64,000 nucleotides of DNA from JACDBE01 sp963714055 (GTDB lineage: Bacteria; Actinomycetota; Acidimicrobiia; Spongiisociales; UBA5794). Below, piece after piece: positions 26,652-34,900 of this stretch. The position numbers were made by a program, and so were the translations under genes. The notes under the pieces are model-generated. The model was not told the origin of the DNA and made no database searches. It was given only the letters and a program-made list of their open reading frames with translations. The stretch is taken from assembly GCA_963714055.1 (NCBI GenBank), contig OY970227.1, positions 620,001 to 684,000 of the forward strand. The letters run 5' to 3'. The stretch's first letter is position 1; each line of letters opens with the position of its first letter.

Positions 26652-27038
26652 TCAGCCCGGGCTGGCGATCTGGAGCAGGTTGCCGCAGGTGTCGTCGAAC
26701 ACGGCAGTCGTCACCGGTCCCATCTCCGTCGGAGCTTGGGTGAAACGAACGCCCTGAGCCGACAACCGCTCATGCTCGGAGCGGACGTCGTCGACGGCGA
26801 ACGAAGCAGCGGGGATCCCATCAGCCACCAGCGCCTTCTTGTAGGGCCCGACGGCGGGATGGTCGTCCGGCTCCAACAGCAGTTCGGTGCCGTCAGGGTC
26901 TTCGGGTGAGACGACGGTGAGCCACTTGTACTCCCCGAGCGGGACATCAGTCTTCTTGATGAACCCGAGAACGTCCGTGTAGAAGCCGAGCGCCTTGTCC
27001 TGGTCGTCCACGAAGACGCTGGTCAGATGGATTCGCAT
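26652..27038 (-). CDS. VOC-family protein (glyoxalase-like) paired with an ArsR regulator
   Basis: This 128-residue protein has two VOC modules. The first is MRIHLTSVFVDDQDKALGFYTDVLGF, continuing through WLTVVSPEDPDGTELLLEP. The second runs from SFAVDDVRSEHERLSAQGVRF to FDDTCGNLLQIASPG. Metal-ligand positions (His4 and Glu residues at strand ends) look intact. Its ATG shares one base with the stop of the upstream ArsR gene, so the two are coupled. ArsR-VOC pairs are common in actinobacteria, usually for stress or xenobiotic responses; the substrate is unknown. Confidence 0.87.
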   Translation of the reverse strand: MRIHLTSVFVDDQDKALGFYTDVLGFIKKTDVPLGEYKWLTVVSPEDPDGTELLLEPDDHPAVGPYKKALVADGIPAASFAVDDVRSEHERLSAQGVRFTQAPTEMGPVTTAVFDDTCGNLLQIASPG

Positions 27039-27328
27039 CACGCGTTCCTTTCGACGTCGAGCCACCGCTCGACGATCGCCCACAATGGACCGTTGTCGAG
27101 ATGATGGAACTTGTACCTGCCCTCCCGGCGTGACCGCACCAGCCCTGCCGTCTCGAGCACCCCCAAATGCTGCGATATCGCTTGGCGGGAGAGACCCAGC
27201 CCGTGCCGCATCACCAACCTGGTGCACAGCTCGAACAGGGTCTGCCCGTCCCGATCGTGGAGCTCGTCGAGGATCGCCCGCCTCGCCGGCGCCGCCAGCG
27301 CGTGGAAGACGTCGGTCACCCGGTTCAC
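27038..27328 (-). CDS. ArsR-family winged-helix repressor
   Basis: The product of about 96 residues is an ArsR-type winged helix: DVFHALAAPARRAILDEL, LFELCTRLVMRHGLGLSRQAISQHLGVLETAGLVRSRREGRYKFHHLD. No metal-binding Cys pair is present, so it probably responds to something other than arsenite. GTG 27328 fits the family start; TTG 27337 lies inside the upstream inverted repeat. The operator at 27330-27353 touches the start, suggesting tight autorepression and possibly a leaderless mRNA. It is co-expressed with the VOC gene. Confidence 0.87.
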   Translation of the reverse strand: MNRVTDVFHALAAPARRAILDELHDRDGQTLFELCTRLVMRHGLGLSRQAISQHLGVLETAGLVRSRREGRYKFHHLDNGPLWAIVERWLDVERNA

Positions 27329-27329
27329 A

Positions 27330-27353
27330 ATAGGCAAGTCGCTACTTGCCTAT
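27330..27353. promoter_or_regulatory. ArsR operator candidate, inverted repeat
   Basis: ATAGGCAAGT (27330-27339) and ACTTGCCTAT (27344-27353) are perfect 10-bp inverted arms around a 4-nt spacer. They directly abut the ArsR start codon. The position fits autorepression of the ArsR-VOC operon. Confidence 0.7.
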
Positions 27354-27444
27354 CAACCCTGCCGGTCGATCTACCCGGTGCTACCCACCCACCACCGCAT
27401 GCTGGGCGATCACCTCGCCCATGATCCCCGCGGGACGATCGCCC

Positions 27445-27867
27445 TCATCGTGGTGACGCCAGTCGTGGCCAGGTCCATGCGTGGTAGACGATGGACGCCA
27501 GCAGTGCGACCTCAACAGCGCTGCCGAGTAGGTAGTAGCCCCACTCGCCGATCGCCCCGGCGATGACCGTCACCATGTAGATGATGCCCAGTGCGATGTT
27601 GACCACTCGGTCGATTCCCGGTCGCAGGACGAGTGCGGCGAACACCATCAGGCTGGGGATCACGACGTAGATCGTGGTCCCCAGGAGGAATGACTGGTTG
27701 ACGGTGAACCCCCCGATCTGGCCGGCCTCGATGTCGGCTCGGATGTCGGCCCGGTAGAGGCCGAAGATGTCGACGTAGGCGAAGACGAACAGCATCGCCG
27801 TCCAGAGCGCCGAGATCTTGATCCTCACGTTCACCGGGGAGGGGTCGAGCTCTTGGTCGGTGGTCAT
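27445..27867 (-). CDS. DUF6326-like four-helix membrane protein
   Basis: The protein of about 140 residues has four predicted transmembrane helices: ISALWTAMLFVFAYVDIFGLY, SFLLGTTIYVVIPSLMVFAALVL, VNIALGIIYMVTVIAGAIG and YYLLGSAVEVALLASIVYHAW. The first helix with its YVDIFGLYR exit is typical of DUF6326. ATG 27867 has GAGAAGG 5 nt upstream; an ATG at 27894 is an alternative. It is divergent from the TetR gene at 27965 across an inverted-repeat operator and is its likely target. Function is unknown. Confidence 0.8.
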   Translation of the reverse strand: MTTDQELDPSPVNVRIKISALWTAMLFVFAYVDIFGLYRADIRADIEAGQIGGFTVNQSFLLGTTIYVVIPSLMVFAALVLRPGIDRVVNIALGIIYMVTVIAGAIGEWGYYLLGSAVEVALLASIVYHAWTWPRLASPR

Positions 27868-27921
27868 CGGTGCCTTCTCGACTTGGGTGTGCATCGGGTG
27901 TGTCCATTCAGGAGTCCGTGG

Positions 27922-27956
27922 GCTTACTAAGTAATCCTATCGCTTACTTAGTAAGC
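27922..27956. promoter_or_regulatory. TetR operator candidate with two 13-bp inverted arms
   Basis: GCTTACTAAGTAA (27922-27934) and its exact reverse complement (27944-27956) flank a 9-nt spacer. Each arm contains TTACTWAGTAA, the same near-palindromic half-site as at 22783-22808 apart from the outer base, but arm centres are 20 bp apart instead of 13. It ends 9 nt before the TetR ATG and 55-89 nt upstream of the divergent DUF6326 gene. Confidence 0.75.
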
Positions 27957-27964
27957 TGTCAACC

Positions 27965-28624
27965 ATGACACCTAGCGAACAGACCTCGTCCCGTAAGCCT
28001 CTGACCAGACAACGGGTCCTGCAGGCCGCCGTGGATCTGGCCGATCGAGAGGGACTCGACGCGCTCACGATGCGCCGCCTGGGCGCCGAGCTCGGCGTCG
28101 AGGCCATGTCGCTCTACAAGCACGTCGCCAACAAGGACGGGATCCTCGACGGGATCGTCGAGGTGGTCGTCGCCCAGATAGAGACCCCGAGCAGCGGTGC
28201 CGATTGGAAAGAGGCCATGGAGCGGCGGGCGATCTCGGCGCGAGATGTGCTCCGCCGCCACTCGTGGGCGATCGGGCTGCTGGAGGCCCGCCGCACACCA
28301 GCGCCCACCGCCCTGCGTTATCTGGATGCGATCCTCGGGAACCTGCGATCGGCAGGCTTCTCGGTCGAGGACGCCGCCCACGCGTTCTGGCTGCTCGACA
28401 GCTATGTCTATGGGCACGTCATCCAGGAGACCAGTTCGCCGTTCAGCACATCAACAGAGATGACCGAGGCGACGGGCGCCATTCTCGAGCAGATCAGCAC
28501 GGACGAGTACCCGCATCTCGTCGAGGTGGGAGAACACGCGCTGGGATCCGGACTCAGCTTCGACGGTGAGTTCGACTTCGGCCTCGCCCTGATCCTCGAC
28601 GCCCTGGAACGGATGGCGACGTAG
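27965..28624 (+). CDS. TetR/AcrR-family regulator, paralogue of the one at 22892
   Basis: This 219-residue protein has HTH residues LTRQRVLQAAVDLADREG, then LTMRRLGAELGVEAMSLYKHVANKDGILDGI. The C-terminal domain DWKEAMERRAISARDVL, LDSYVYG, DEYPHLVEVGEHAL and FDFGLALILDALERM matches its paralogue block for block. It probably binds the inverted repeat at 27922-27956 and controls itself and the DUF6326 gene. The effector is unknown. Confidence 0.9.
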   Translation: MTPSEQTSSRKPLTRQRVLQAAVDLADREGLDALTMRRLGAELGVEAMSLYKHVANKDGILDGIVEVVVAQIETPSSGADWKEAMERRAISARDVLRRHSWAIGLLEARRTPAPTALRYLDAILGNLRSAGFSVEDAAHAFWLLDSYVYGHVIQETSSPFSTSTEMTEATGAILEQISTDEYPHLVEVGEHALGSGLSFDGEFDFGLALILDALERMAT

Positions 28625-28702
28625 CCGGCGAGGCACCGGCCGAGTTGTCGGTCGGTCGCGGCCCTGACCCATCCCGGCTGACGGCTCGGGTGACGGACCG
28701 GG

Positions 28703-29242
28703 ATGTCCCCCACCGCGCCTACCGATCCGATACAAGGGTGCGTGGGTGTCTCTACTCTCCGGGTCGTGAACCGGGTGCCGTCGACGTTGGTGGTGGGGCC
28801 GTACCTCCGCCTCCAGCAGGCCATCTACAAGGGGACCGGCGGACGCTTCGGTCGCCGGCTGGCGGGCACGCCGACCCTCCTGCTGGCCACGACCGGGCGA
28901 CGGTCGGGGCAGCGACGAGTGAACGCCCTGTCGTACCTGCGCGACGGCGACGCCTGGGTGGTGGTCGCGTCCAACGGCGGCAGCGATCGACCTCCCGCCT
29001 GGCTGCTCAACCTGGAGGCCGACCCCGACGTCGAGGTGCAGGATGGCACGAAGCGCTGGACCTCCCGCGCCCGCGTCGCCACCGCGGCCGAGCGGGAGCG
29101 GCTGTGGCCGCTGGTCAATCGCAACAACCGCGGCCTCGCCCCGCTGCTGCACCCTGGCTCCACTGGCCGGTACGAGGTGTACCAGCGCCACACCGACCGG
29201 GAGATCTCGGTGGTCGTCCTCGACCCCGTCGCCCCCACGTGA
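28703..29242 (+). CDS. Deazaflavin-dependent nitroreductase-family protein
   Basis: The protein of up to 179 residues has the family core: YKGTGGRFGRRLAGTPTLLLATTGRRSGQRRVN, LSYLRDGDAWVVVASNGGSDRPPAWLLNLEADPDVEVQ and a final ISVVVLDPV strand. These motifs place it with F420-dependent quinone/nitro reductases such as Ddn. The start is uncertain: ATG 28703, GTG 28742 and GTG 28766 are all possible, and the shorter forms fit the family better. The substrate is unknown. Confidence 0.82.
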   Translation: MSPTAPTDPIQGCVGVSTLRVVNRVPSTLVVGPYLRLQQAIYKGTGGRFGRRLAGTPTLLLATTGRRSGQRRVNALSYLRDGDAWVVVASNGGSDRPPAWLLNLEADPDVEVQDGTKRWTSRARVATAAERERLWPLVNRNNRGLAPLLHPGSTGRYEVYQRHTDREISVVVLDPVAPT

Positions 29243-29311
29243 CGCCCCTAGCCGGCGTGGATTGTGCCGGTCGAACCCGACGACAATGGCCGACACCGAA
29301 AGGACCCTGCA

Positions 29312-29930
29312 GTGGCGAAGGTCATCTCCACTCTGTTCATCTCCGCCGACGGTGTCGCCGAGATCGACCCTGACTGGCACTTCCCCTACTTCGACGACAA
29401 CATGGGCGGCGCCGTCGACGAGGACTACCAGGCAGCAGACGTGCTGCTCATCGGGCGTGTCACCTACGACAGCTTTGCCGGCGCCTGGCCGGAGCGTGAG
29501 GCCGCCGGCGGGGAGGACGCCCCCTTCGCCAAGGCGCTCGGGGACCGCCGCAAGATCGTCATCACCCACCAGGACCTCGAATTCACCTGGCGCAACTCCG
29601 AGCTCCTTCACGGTGACCTCGCCGACGCCGTGACCGCGCTCAAGGCCGAACCGGGCATCGAAGGCATCGTCATCCCCGGTTCCATCTCCGTCGTGCAACA
29701 GCTGCTCGCCGCCGGACTCGTCGACGAGCTCCGACTCCTGGTGCATCCCGTGGCGGCGCGGAAGGGCAGACGCCTGTTCGACGACGGCGACACCCCGTAC
29801 CACCTCGAGGCTGGTCAAGTCCGAGGCCTACCCGACCGGTGTCGTCCGGCTCATCTACACCCCCGCCCCCGCCCCCGGCCAGGTCAGCTACGACGAGATC
29901 AAGGACCACGTGCCCGACGGCGACGAATAG
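29312..29930 (+). pseudogene. Dihydrofolate-reductase-like (RibD C-terminal) protein with one frameshift
   Basis: From GTG 29312 (AAAGGAC upstream) the frame encodes VAKVISTLFISADGVAEID, LIGRVTYDSFAGAWP, RRKIVITHQDLEF, IVIPGSISVVQQLLAAGLVDELRLLVHPV and RRLFDDGDTPYHLE. This is a near-complete RibD-C/DHFR-like domain. At about 29811 the frame must shift by one base to read on as LVKSEAYPTGVVRLIYTP, the family's last strand, ending at TAG 29928. One extra G explains it. Everything else looks intact, so it may be a sequencing error in a functional reductase gene. Confidence 0.8.
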
Positions 29931-29974
29931 GCGGTCAACTTCGCGGCGCCGTTCGGCTGACCCGCCATGCTGGA

Positions 29975-30352
29975 ATGGCGGCCATGTACGTGATCGTCTG
30001 GCGATACGCAGTTCCGGCAGAGCGGACTACCGCCTTCGTTCGAGCCTACGGTCCGCATGGGGACTGGGCACAGCTATTCGCAACGGCGTCCGCGTACGAG
30101 GGTACCGACCTCATCCTGGGCGACGATGCGGGCACCTACATCACTATCGATCGTTGGCGCTCCAAGGAGGACTTCGACGGCTTCCTCCGCGAGAGGGGCG
30201 GCGACTACGACGAGCTCGACTCTCGGCTGGCGTCCCTGACCGCAAACGAGACCCTTGTCGGCCGGGGTCACGTCATCGCTCCACACCAGCCGCTGTCCCG
30301 CCCGTCCCCAGGGAATAGAGTCGCGCCCAGCCCCCCGGACCGCCGGCTTTGA
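29975..30352 (+). CDS. Antibiotic-biosynthesis-monooxygenase-like (ABM fold) small protein
   Basis: The product of about 125 residues starts AAMYVIVWRYAVPAERTTAFVRAYGPHGDWAQLF and continues with GDDAGTYITIDRWRSKEDFDGFLRERGGDYDELDSRL. This is the ferredoxin-like dimeric alpha/beta fold of ABM/EthD-type proteins. The last 25 residues are low-complexity and may not be structured. Roles range from haem degradation to small-molecule oxidation; none can be assigned. An ATG at 29984 is an equally good start. Confidence 0.65.
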   Translation: MAAMYVIVWRYAVPAERTTAFVRAYGPHGDWAQLFATASAYEGTDLILGDDAGTYITIDRWRSKEDFDGFLRERGGDYDELDSRLASLTANETLVGRGHVIAPHQPLSRPSPGNRVAPSPPDRRL

Positions 30353-30367
30353 CCAGAGGTGCCCCTC

Positions 30368-31511
30368 GTGAATGAGCTCACTCTCGGAGTCATCGCTCGG
30401 TCGCGCAAGGACGACGAGCACCGGCTGCCGATCCACCCGATGCACGTGGACCGGATCCCGGCCGACCTACGCGCTCGTATCTGCCTCGAGGATGGCTACG
30501 GCGCGCGGTTCGGGGTGTCGGACGACGACCTGGCGCCCCTGGTGGCCGGTCTGCGGTCCCGGGAGCAACTCATCGCCGACTGCGACGTCGTCCTGCTCGC
30601 CAAGCCGCTGCCGGAGGACGTCGCCGAGCTACACCACGGGCAGGTCCTGTGGGGGTGGCCGCACTGCGTCCAGGACGAGGAGCTCACCCAGTTCGCCATC
30701 GACAGGCGGTTGACCCTCATCGCCTTCGAGGCGATGAACCACTGGTCCGCCGACGGCTCGTTCAACCTGCACGTCTTCCACAAGAACAACGAGCTGGCCG
30801 GCTACTGCTCCGTGCTGCATGCGTTGGCGACCGTCGGCCGGACGGGCGACTACGGCCGGCGGCTGCGCGCCGCGGTGATCGGCTTCGGCGCGACCGGCCG
30901 TGGCGCGGTGACCGCCCTCAACGCGCTCGGGGTCTACGACGTCGACGTCCTCACCCACCGAGGCGTGCATCGCGGTGGAGTCGCAGATTCACTCGGCGAG
31001 GATGGTGCACTTCGAGGCCGACGACGTCGACCCGAGCCGTAGCCATGCCAGTACCGACGCCGGAGTGGTGCCGCTGGCCGGCTTCCTGGCCGACCACGAC
31101 ATCATCGTCAACTGCGTGCTGCAGGACCCCAACGCGCCGCTGACCTTCCTCACGGAGGACGACCTCCCCGCGCTCGCGCCCGGGAGTCTGATCATCGACG
31201 TCTCCTGCGACGACGGGATGGGGTTCAGCTGGGCGCGGGCGACGTCGTTCGCCCGGCCCACCTTCATGGTCGGCACCCATGTCCACTACTACGCCGTCGA
31301 CCACAGCCCCTCCTTCCTGTGGGACTCGGCGTCGTGGGAGATCAGCGAGGCCCTGTTGCAGCACCTGCCGACGGTGCTCGGCGGGCCTGGCGCGTGGGAG
31401 GGGAGCGAGACGATCCGCCGCGCCATCGAGATCCGCGACGGCATCATCCAGAACCCCAGCATCCTGACCTTCCAGCGCCGTGCTCCGGAGTACCCCCACG
31501 CCCGTCGCTGA
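30368..31511 (+). pseudogene. N5-(carboxyethyl)ornithine synthase / alanine dehydrogenase-like enzyme with one frameshift
   Basis: The first frame encodes LGVIARSRKDDEHRLPIHPMHVDRIP, LEDGYGARFGVSDDDL and the Rossmann stretch RAAVIGFGATGRGAVTALNALGVYDVDVLTHRG. At about 30960 a one-base shift is needed to continue as IAVESQIHSARMVHFEADD and LIIDVSCDDGMGFSWARATSF, ending at 31511. The joined product of about 380 residues has the length and motifs of the N5-(carboxyethyl)ornithine synthase / alanine dehydrogenase family (NAD(P)-dependent imine reduction or oxidative deamination). GTG 30368 has AGAGG upstream. Whether the shift is real or an assembly error is undecided. Confidence 0.78.
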
Positions 31512-31671
31512 CCTATCCGATCATTCGAGGCACACCTCGCTGAACCGGCTTGCGCTTCGTCAATACAGCCAACAATGCGTCGCGCTTTCGCGCCGGAGTG
31601 AACCGGGAGTCTCCCCAGCGCTGCACGGTCCTCCTCGGGACCAGGCAGGCTGACACCCACCCTGACCGGTG

Positions 31672-32226
31672 TCAGGGACCCCGATGGGGTCGCACCGCGC
31701 CACCCTCACCACCAGTCTCCGATCCGCTCAACTCGCCGCGCACCATGGTGCGTTCGTCGTCGTACCAGCGGCGAAGCCGGTCGAGCGCGGCCTGCAACAC
31801 ACCGGTCTCCAGGGCGCCCTCGATGCTGCCGTCACCGAAACGCTCCGACCGGTGGATCGCGGTGAGCAGACGCACGGCGTCTCCGACCGGCGCACCGGCC
31901 ATCGCGGCGGGATCGTCTTGGTAGCGACGCACACCGTCCCAAGCCGGCCAATTGAACGGCACGAACAAGCCCAGCACTCCAAGCTGCACTTGCACCCGGG
32001 TCACCGGCTCGGAGTACATCGGGTACGGCATCTGAATAGCGGGGCGTTCTACCCCATCAACGATTGCCGTACCAGTTGCTTCACCACCGACCCACGTGGC
32101 GAACGTGGTCTCCCCAGCGAGAGTGTCGACAGCATCCCACAACGCCTGCCAGTCCTCGTCGCTGCCTTGGGCTAGGGCCGCAGCGATCGCCTCGTCGACG
32201 GTGGCGTCCCGGTCAGACGACGGCAT
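31672..32226 (-). CDS. DUF6508-like protein
   Basis: The 184-residue protein ends in the pattern PYPMYSEPVTRVQVQLGVLGLFVPFNWPAWDGVRRYQDDPAAMAGAPVGDAVRLLTAIHRSERFGDGSIEGALETGVLQAALDRL-type sequence, given here only as landmarks: FVPFNWPAW and LLTAIHRSERFGDG. These are the recognisable blocks of DUF6508, a family of unknown function often seen near toxin-antitoxin or defence islands. The ATG (32226-32224) overlaps the stop of the HicB-like frame (TGATG), implying coupled translation. It is not known whether the two act together. Confidence 0.7.
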   Translation of the reverse strand: MPSSDRDATVDEAIAAALAQGSDEDWQALWDAVDTLAGETTFATWVGGEATGTAIVDGVERPAIQMPYPMYSEPVTRVQVQLGVLGLFVPFNWPAWDGVRRYQDDPAAMAGAPVGDAVRLLTAIHRSERFGDGSIEGALETGVLQAALDRLRRWYDDERTMVRGELSGSETGGEGGAVRPHRGP

Positions 32227-32420
32227 CACGCTGGCGGGAGGCGCGATATCACACGGCCCCGGGCTGCTTCGCCGTGCCCGACACCCACGGCGAGAATCGC
32301 AACTTCCTCAGTGTCGGCTCCTCCGTCGCCCCGCCATAGAGTGAACGCTCCGAGGAGATCGCTCACCTCAGCGGTCCACGACCCGTCCGTCTCCTGCTCC
32401 CACTCGAGGGCGAGCTTCAT
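32226..32420 (-). pseudogene. HicB-like antitoxin fragment, probably frameshifted
   Basis: From ATG 32420 the frame gives MKLALEWEQETDGSWTAEV, a good match to the N-terminus of HicB-type antitoxins (MKLxIExExxxDGxWxAEV). The expected continuation YGATEEEALRKL is found in the next frame as YGGATEEPTLRKL, ending at its own stop. The annotated frame drifts into unrelated residues. A one-base indel near 32330 is the simplest reading. No HicA toxin gene is recognisable upstream. The stop overlaps the DUF6508 start. Confidence 0.5.
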
Positions 32421-32544
32421 CGCATCGGACAGTACCTTCAGCGGCGAACAGCCTGACCCACGCACTACCGACGTCCGACACTCTCGGGCTCCTCGTCGGC
32501 GGAATGTCTGACTCGGTCTTGTTCCGGGCATGTGCCCGCCTGTG

Positions 32545-33501
32545 TCACAGCTCGACCGACCTGCGGAACTTGTCCATGAGGTGCGGCCCTGCGAGGACGG
32601 GCTGGTACTTCGGCACACCGTCCGGTCCGAGGCAAGTCGGCAGACACGCGATCTCTGCCGACCAGTTGGCATTCTGGAAGAAAGGCATGCTCTGCCTGCG
32701 GGCACGAGCTCCTGACCGATCCGGCGGGTCGACGACGCGGTGCAAGGTGGACCTCCAACGGTCGTTCGTCCATCGAGCCATCAGGTCACCGATGTTGATC
32801 ACGAACGCACCCGGTACCGACTCGACCGGCACCCAGCCGGCGTGTTGGTCGAGAACCTCCAGGCCGCCGACGGAATCCTGTCGCAGCACGGTGAGCGTGC
32901 CGTAGTCGGTGTGAGAGCCGGCCCGCAGCTGCCCCGGCAAGGGCGCCACATCGCGCTCGGGATAGTTGATCGCGCGGAGCGCGTTGGGCGAATCGTCGAG
33001 CTTGTCGACGAAGAACCCCGGGTCCAATCCGAGGCCGTCCGCAAAGAGCGACATGAGCCGATTGGCGAGTTCCACCATCGCCTCGTAGTAGGCGGTCCAT
33101 GTCTGCTCGAGTTCCGGGAGCGCCTCGGGCCAGAGGTTCGGCGAGTGCACCCATGTGGCATCCGGGTCCTCGGGATGGTGCGCGGTAGGGGAAACCGGAC
33201 CGATGTTGAAGGCCTCCTTGAGGTCGGGCGGCGCCGCGTCGCCGAGCGACTGGTGAAGCGACTCGCCGGCAACCGGGATGTAGCCGTAGGGGTAGTCCGG
33301 CGTGGGGCGAGCCACGCTCATCTTTTCCGCCAGCGGCAGGTCGAAGAACGCTCTCGCCGCGTCCCATGCACGGTCGGCGGTCGCGTCGTCGAACCCATGG
33401 CCGACGATCTGGAAGAAGCCGACGGTCCGGCAGATCTCATCCAGTTCCTGACCGACCACATGCGGGTCGCGGGAGATATCGATGCGAGGCACGTAGGACA
33501 C
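32545..33501 (-). CDS. Isopenicillin-N-synthase-family 2-oxoglutarate/Fe(II) dioxygenase
   Basis: The 318-residue enzyme has an N-terminal DIOX_N region (VPRIDISRDPHVVGQELDEICRTVGFFQIVGHGFD). The double-stranded beta-helix core has all iron and cosubstrate residues: HTD in GSHTDYGTLTVL, the distal His in RSTLHRVVDPP and an Arg-x-Ser pair (RRQSMPFF) for 2-oxoglutarate. It catalyses oxidation or hydroxylation of a small molecule; the substrate is unknown. It starts at GTG 33501 with GAAGGGA upstream. Confidence 0.92.
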   Translation of the reverse strand: MSYVPRIDISRDPHVVGQELDEICRTVGFFQIVGHGFDDATADRAWDAARAFFDLPLAEKMSVARPTPDYPYGYIPVAGESLHQSLGDAAPPDLKEAFNIGPVSPTAHHPEDPDATWVHSPNLWPEALPELEQTWTAYYEAMVELANRLMSLFADGLGLDPGFFVDKLDDSPNALRAINYPERDVAPLPGQLRAGSHTDYGTLTVLRQDSVGGLEVLDQHAGWVPVESVPGAFVINIGDLMARWTNDRWRSTLHRVVDPPDRSGARARRQSMPFFQNANWSAEIACLPTCLGPDGVPKYQPVLAGPHLMDKFRRSVEL

Positions 33502-33683
33502 AGGCGTTCATCCCTTCACGCGAGAGCGCAGTTCGAGACGAGGCGGCCACGTCTGGGTGGCTCCATCTTGTCCCTCGCTCGGGTCGCACCATGGACAATT
33601 GCAGAGACACCACCAATCAGCAGATACTCCCGGGCATCGGACGCGACGTAGCATGGCGCCGCCAGCCTGGGAAGGGGGTTTCC

Positions 33684-34160
33684 ATGACGGGTGAGGAATG
33701 GGCACTCGCCGCGTCGGTCTTCTTCTCGGGTCTCGCGTCGGGCCTCTTGGGGATGCTGACCACGATCATGCATCCGATGCTCGCAGCGATGGACGGCCGG
33801 GACTTCCGGAACTTCATGGAGGCGTTCCTTCGGTTCGCGAGGAAGTCCTGGTTCAACTATGCCTGGTCGCTCGGGATGGGCATCGGGCCGATCGTCGCCC
33901 TCGTGCTCCTCTGGGGCGATCCCGACTCCATCTCGTTCGTGCTCACCGCGATCGGGCTGGGTGTTGTGGTCGTCGGGGTGTACATCGTCGCCAACGTGTG
34001 GAAGGAACCGCACTACGACGTGATGCTGGCCTGGGACCCCGCGGCGATGCCGGCGGATTGGGAGGCGGGACGGCGGCGCTACTTCGCGATCAACTGGATC
34101 CAGTTCGCCACGACCTGGGCGGCGTTCGCCCTGTTCCTCGTGGCTCTGATCTCCCTGTAG
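33684..34160 (+). CDS. Small four-helix membrane protein (DUF1772-like)
   Basis: The 158-residue protein has four transmembrane helices: ASVFFSGLASGLLGMLTTI, WSLGMGIGPIVALVLLW, VLTAIGLGVVVVGVYIV and QFATTWAAFALFLVALISL. A polar loop containing DWEAGRRRYFAINW sits before the last helix, as in DUF1772/anthrone-oxygenase-like proteins. ATG 33684 follows GAAGGGGG. The function is not assignable. Confidence 0.65.
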   Translation: MTGEEWALAASVFFSGLASGLLGMLTTIMHPMLAAMDGRDFRNFMEAFLRFARKSWFNYAWSLGMGIGPIVALVLLWGDPDSISFVLTAIGLGVVVVGVYIVANVWKEPHYDVMLAWDPAAMPADWEAGRRRYFAINWIQFATTWAAFALFLVALISL

Positions 34161-34827
34161 GTAGGCCCGCACCCGGACTGCCGGCCTCTCAGAGACCACA
34201 GTGTCAGCGGTGCTCGCCCGGCGCCAGGTGCTGTCCATCACCCGGGATCGGCTGGTGGCGCTGCGATGAACCGGTGGCGGGACCGGGCGGCGTGCAAGGG
34301 CCGAGGAGGCCACCTGTTCTTCACCGAGGACGGCGCCCTCAAACGGATGGCCTACGAGGTCGTCAAAACCGACACCTTCGCCGTCCGAGGACTCTTCCGG
34401 TACCCAGGAGCCGGCCCACGACCACAGCGACCAAGCACACTTCGACGCGCGGAGCCCCAAATCGACCTGTCCAAGGACGTGGTGTCCGGCGGGTGAGGCC
34501 TACGAGTACCCGATCAAGAAGTCCGCCGACGCCTCGAACAAGAAGGCCTTCGAGTTCTACAACGCCGCGTTCGGTGGTGTTGGTGATCAACTTGGACCCG
34601 CAGTCGCGCGAGTCGGTCTACGACCCGGCGTTTGAGTGAGAGGGGACCGATCCTCGTCGCTGAACCCGCAACCGTCATCTGCATGCCGCCGGGAGGCTAC
34701 GAGCCTCTCACGCGGTTCAGGTAGATCGGGTGATCGACGGGATGACCGAATCGGGCGGCGTCCTGCGGTGAGCGATTCGGCGCTCTACGAGACGTTCGAC
34801 GAGGGGCTAGAAGAACCCGAGCTGATA
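34161..34827. other. Gene-poor stretch with broken coding fragments
   Basis: No complete gene is visible. Three short pieces look coding but broken: a WhiB-like start at 34266, a stretch near 34500-34570 reading AYEYPIKKSADASNKKAFEF and one near 34575-34636 reading VVLVINLDPQSRESVYDPAF. They are in different frames and match no full family that I recognise. This looks like a decayed insertion or deletion zone. Confidence 0.5.
34266..34340 (+). pseudogene. WhiB-like N-terminal remnant
   Basis: The frame begins MNRWRDRAACKGRGGHLFF, resembling the WhiB start (DWRDRAACxxxxPxLFF) with the first cluster Cys. The CxxC-x-V-R-x2-C part never follows; unrelated residues run to a stop at 34494. It is too short to bind an Fe-S cluster. 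Confidence 0.35.
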
Positions 34828-34861
34828 GCGGTCAGGGGAATCCTCGGTCTCCCCTGACCGC
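34828..34861 (-). terminator. Strong hairpin downstream of the secreted repeat protein
   Basis: GCGGTCAGGGGA (34828-34839) pairs perfectly with TCCCCTGACCGC (34850-34861) around a 10-nt loop. It starts 40 nt after the stop of the minus-strand gene at 34901. No T-tract follows, so it may act as a processing or Rho-assisted terminator rather than a classic intrinsic one. Confidence 0.5.
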
Positions 34862-34900
34862 CACGAGCGCTGATCCTGTCGAAATCGCCGTCGCAAGCGG

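Noticed and set aside
34636..34857. 73-codon + strand frame ending in the hairpin at 34828-34861
   Set aside because: Low-complexity Arg/Ser-rich start and no homology that I recognise. Its last codons are the hairpin arms.
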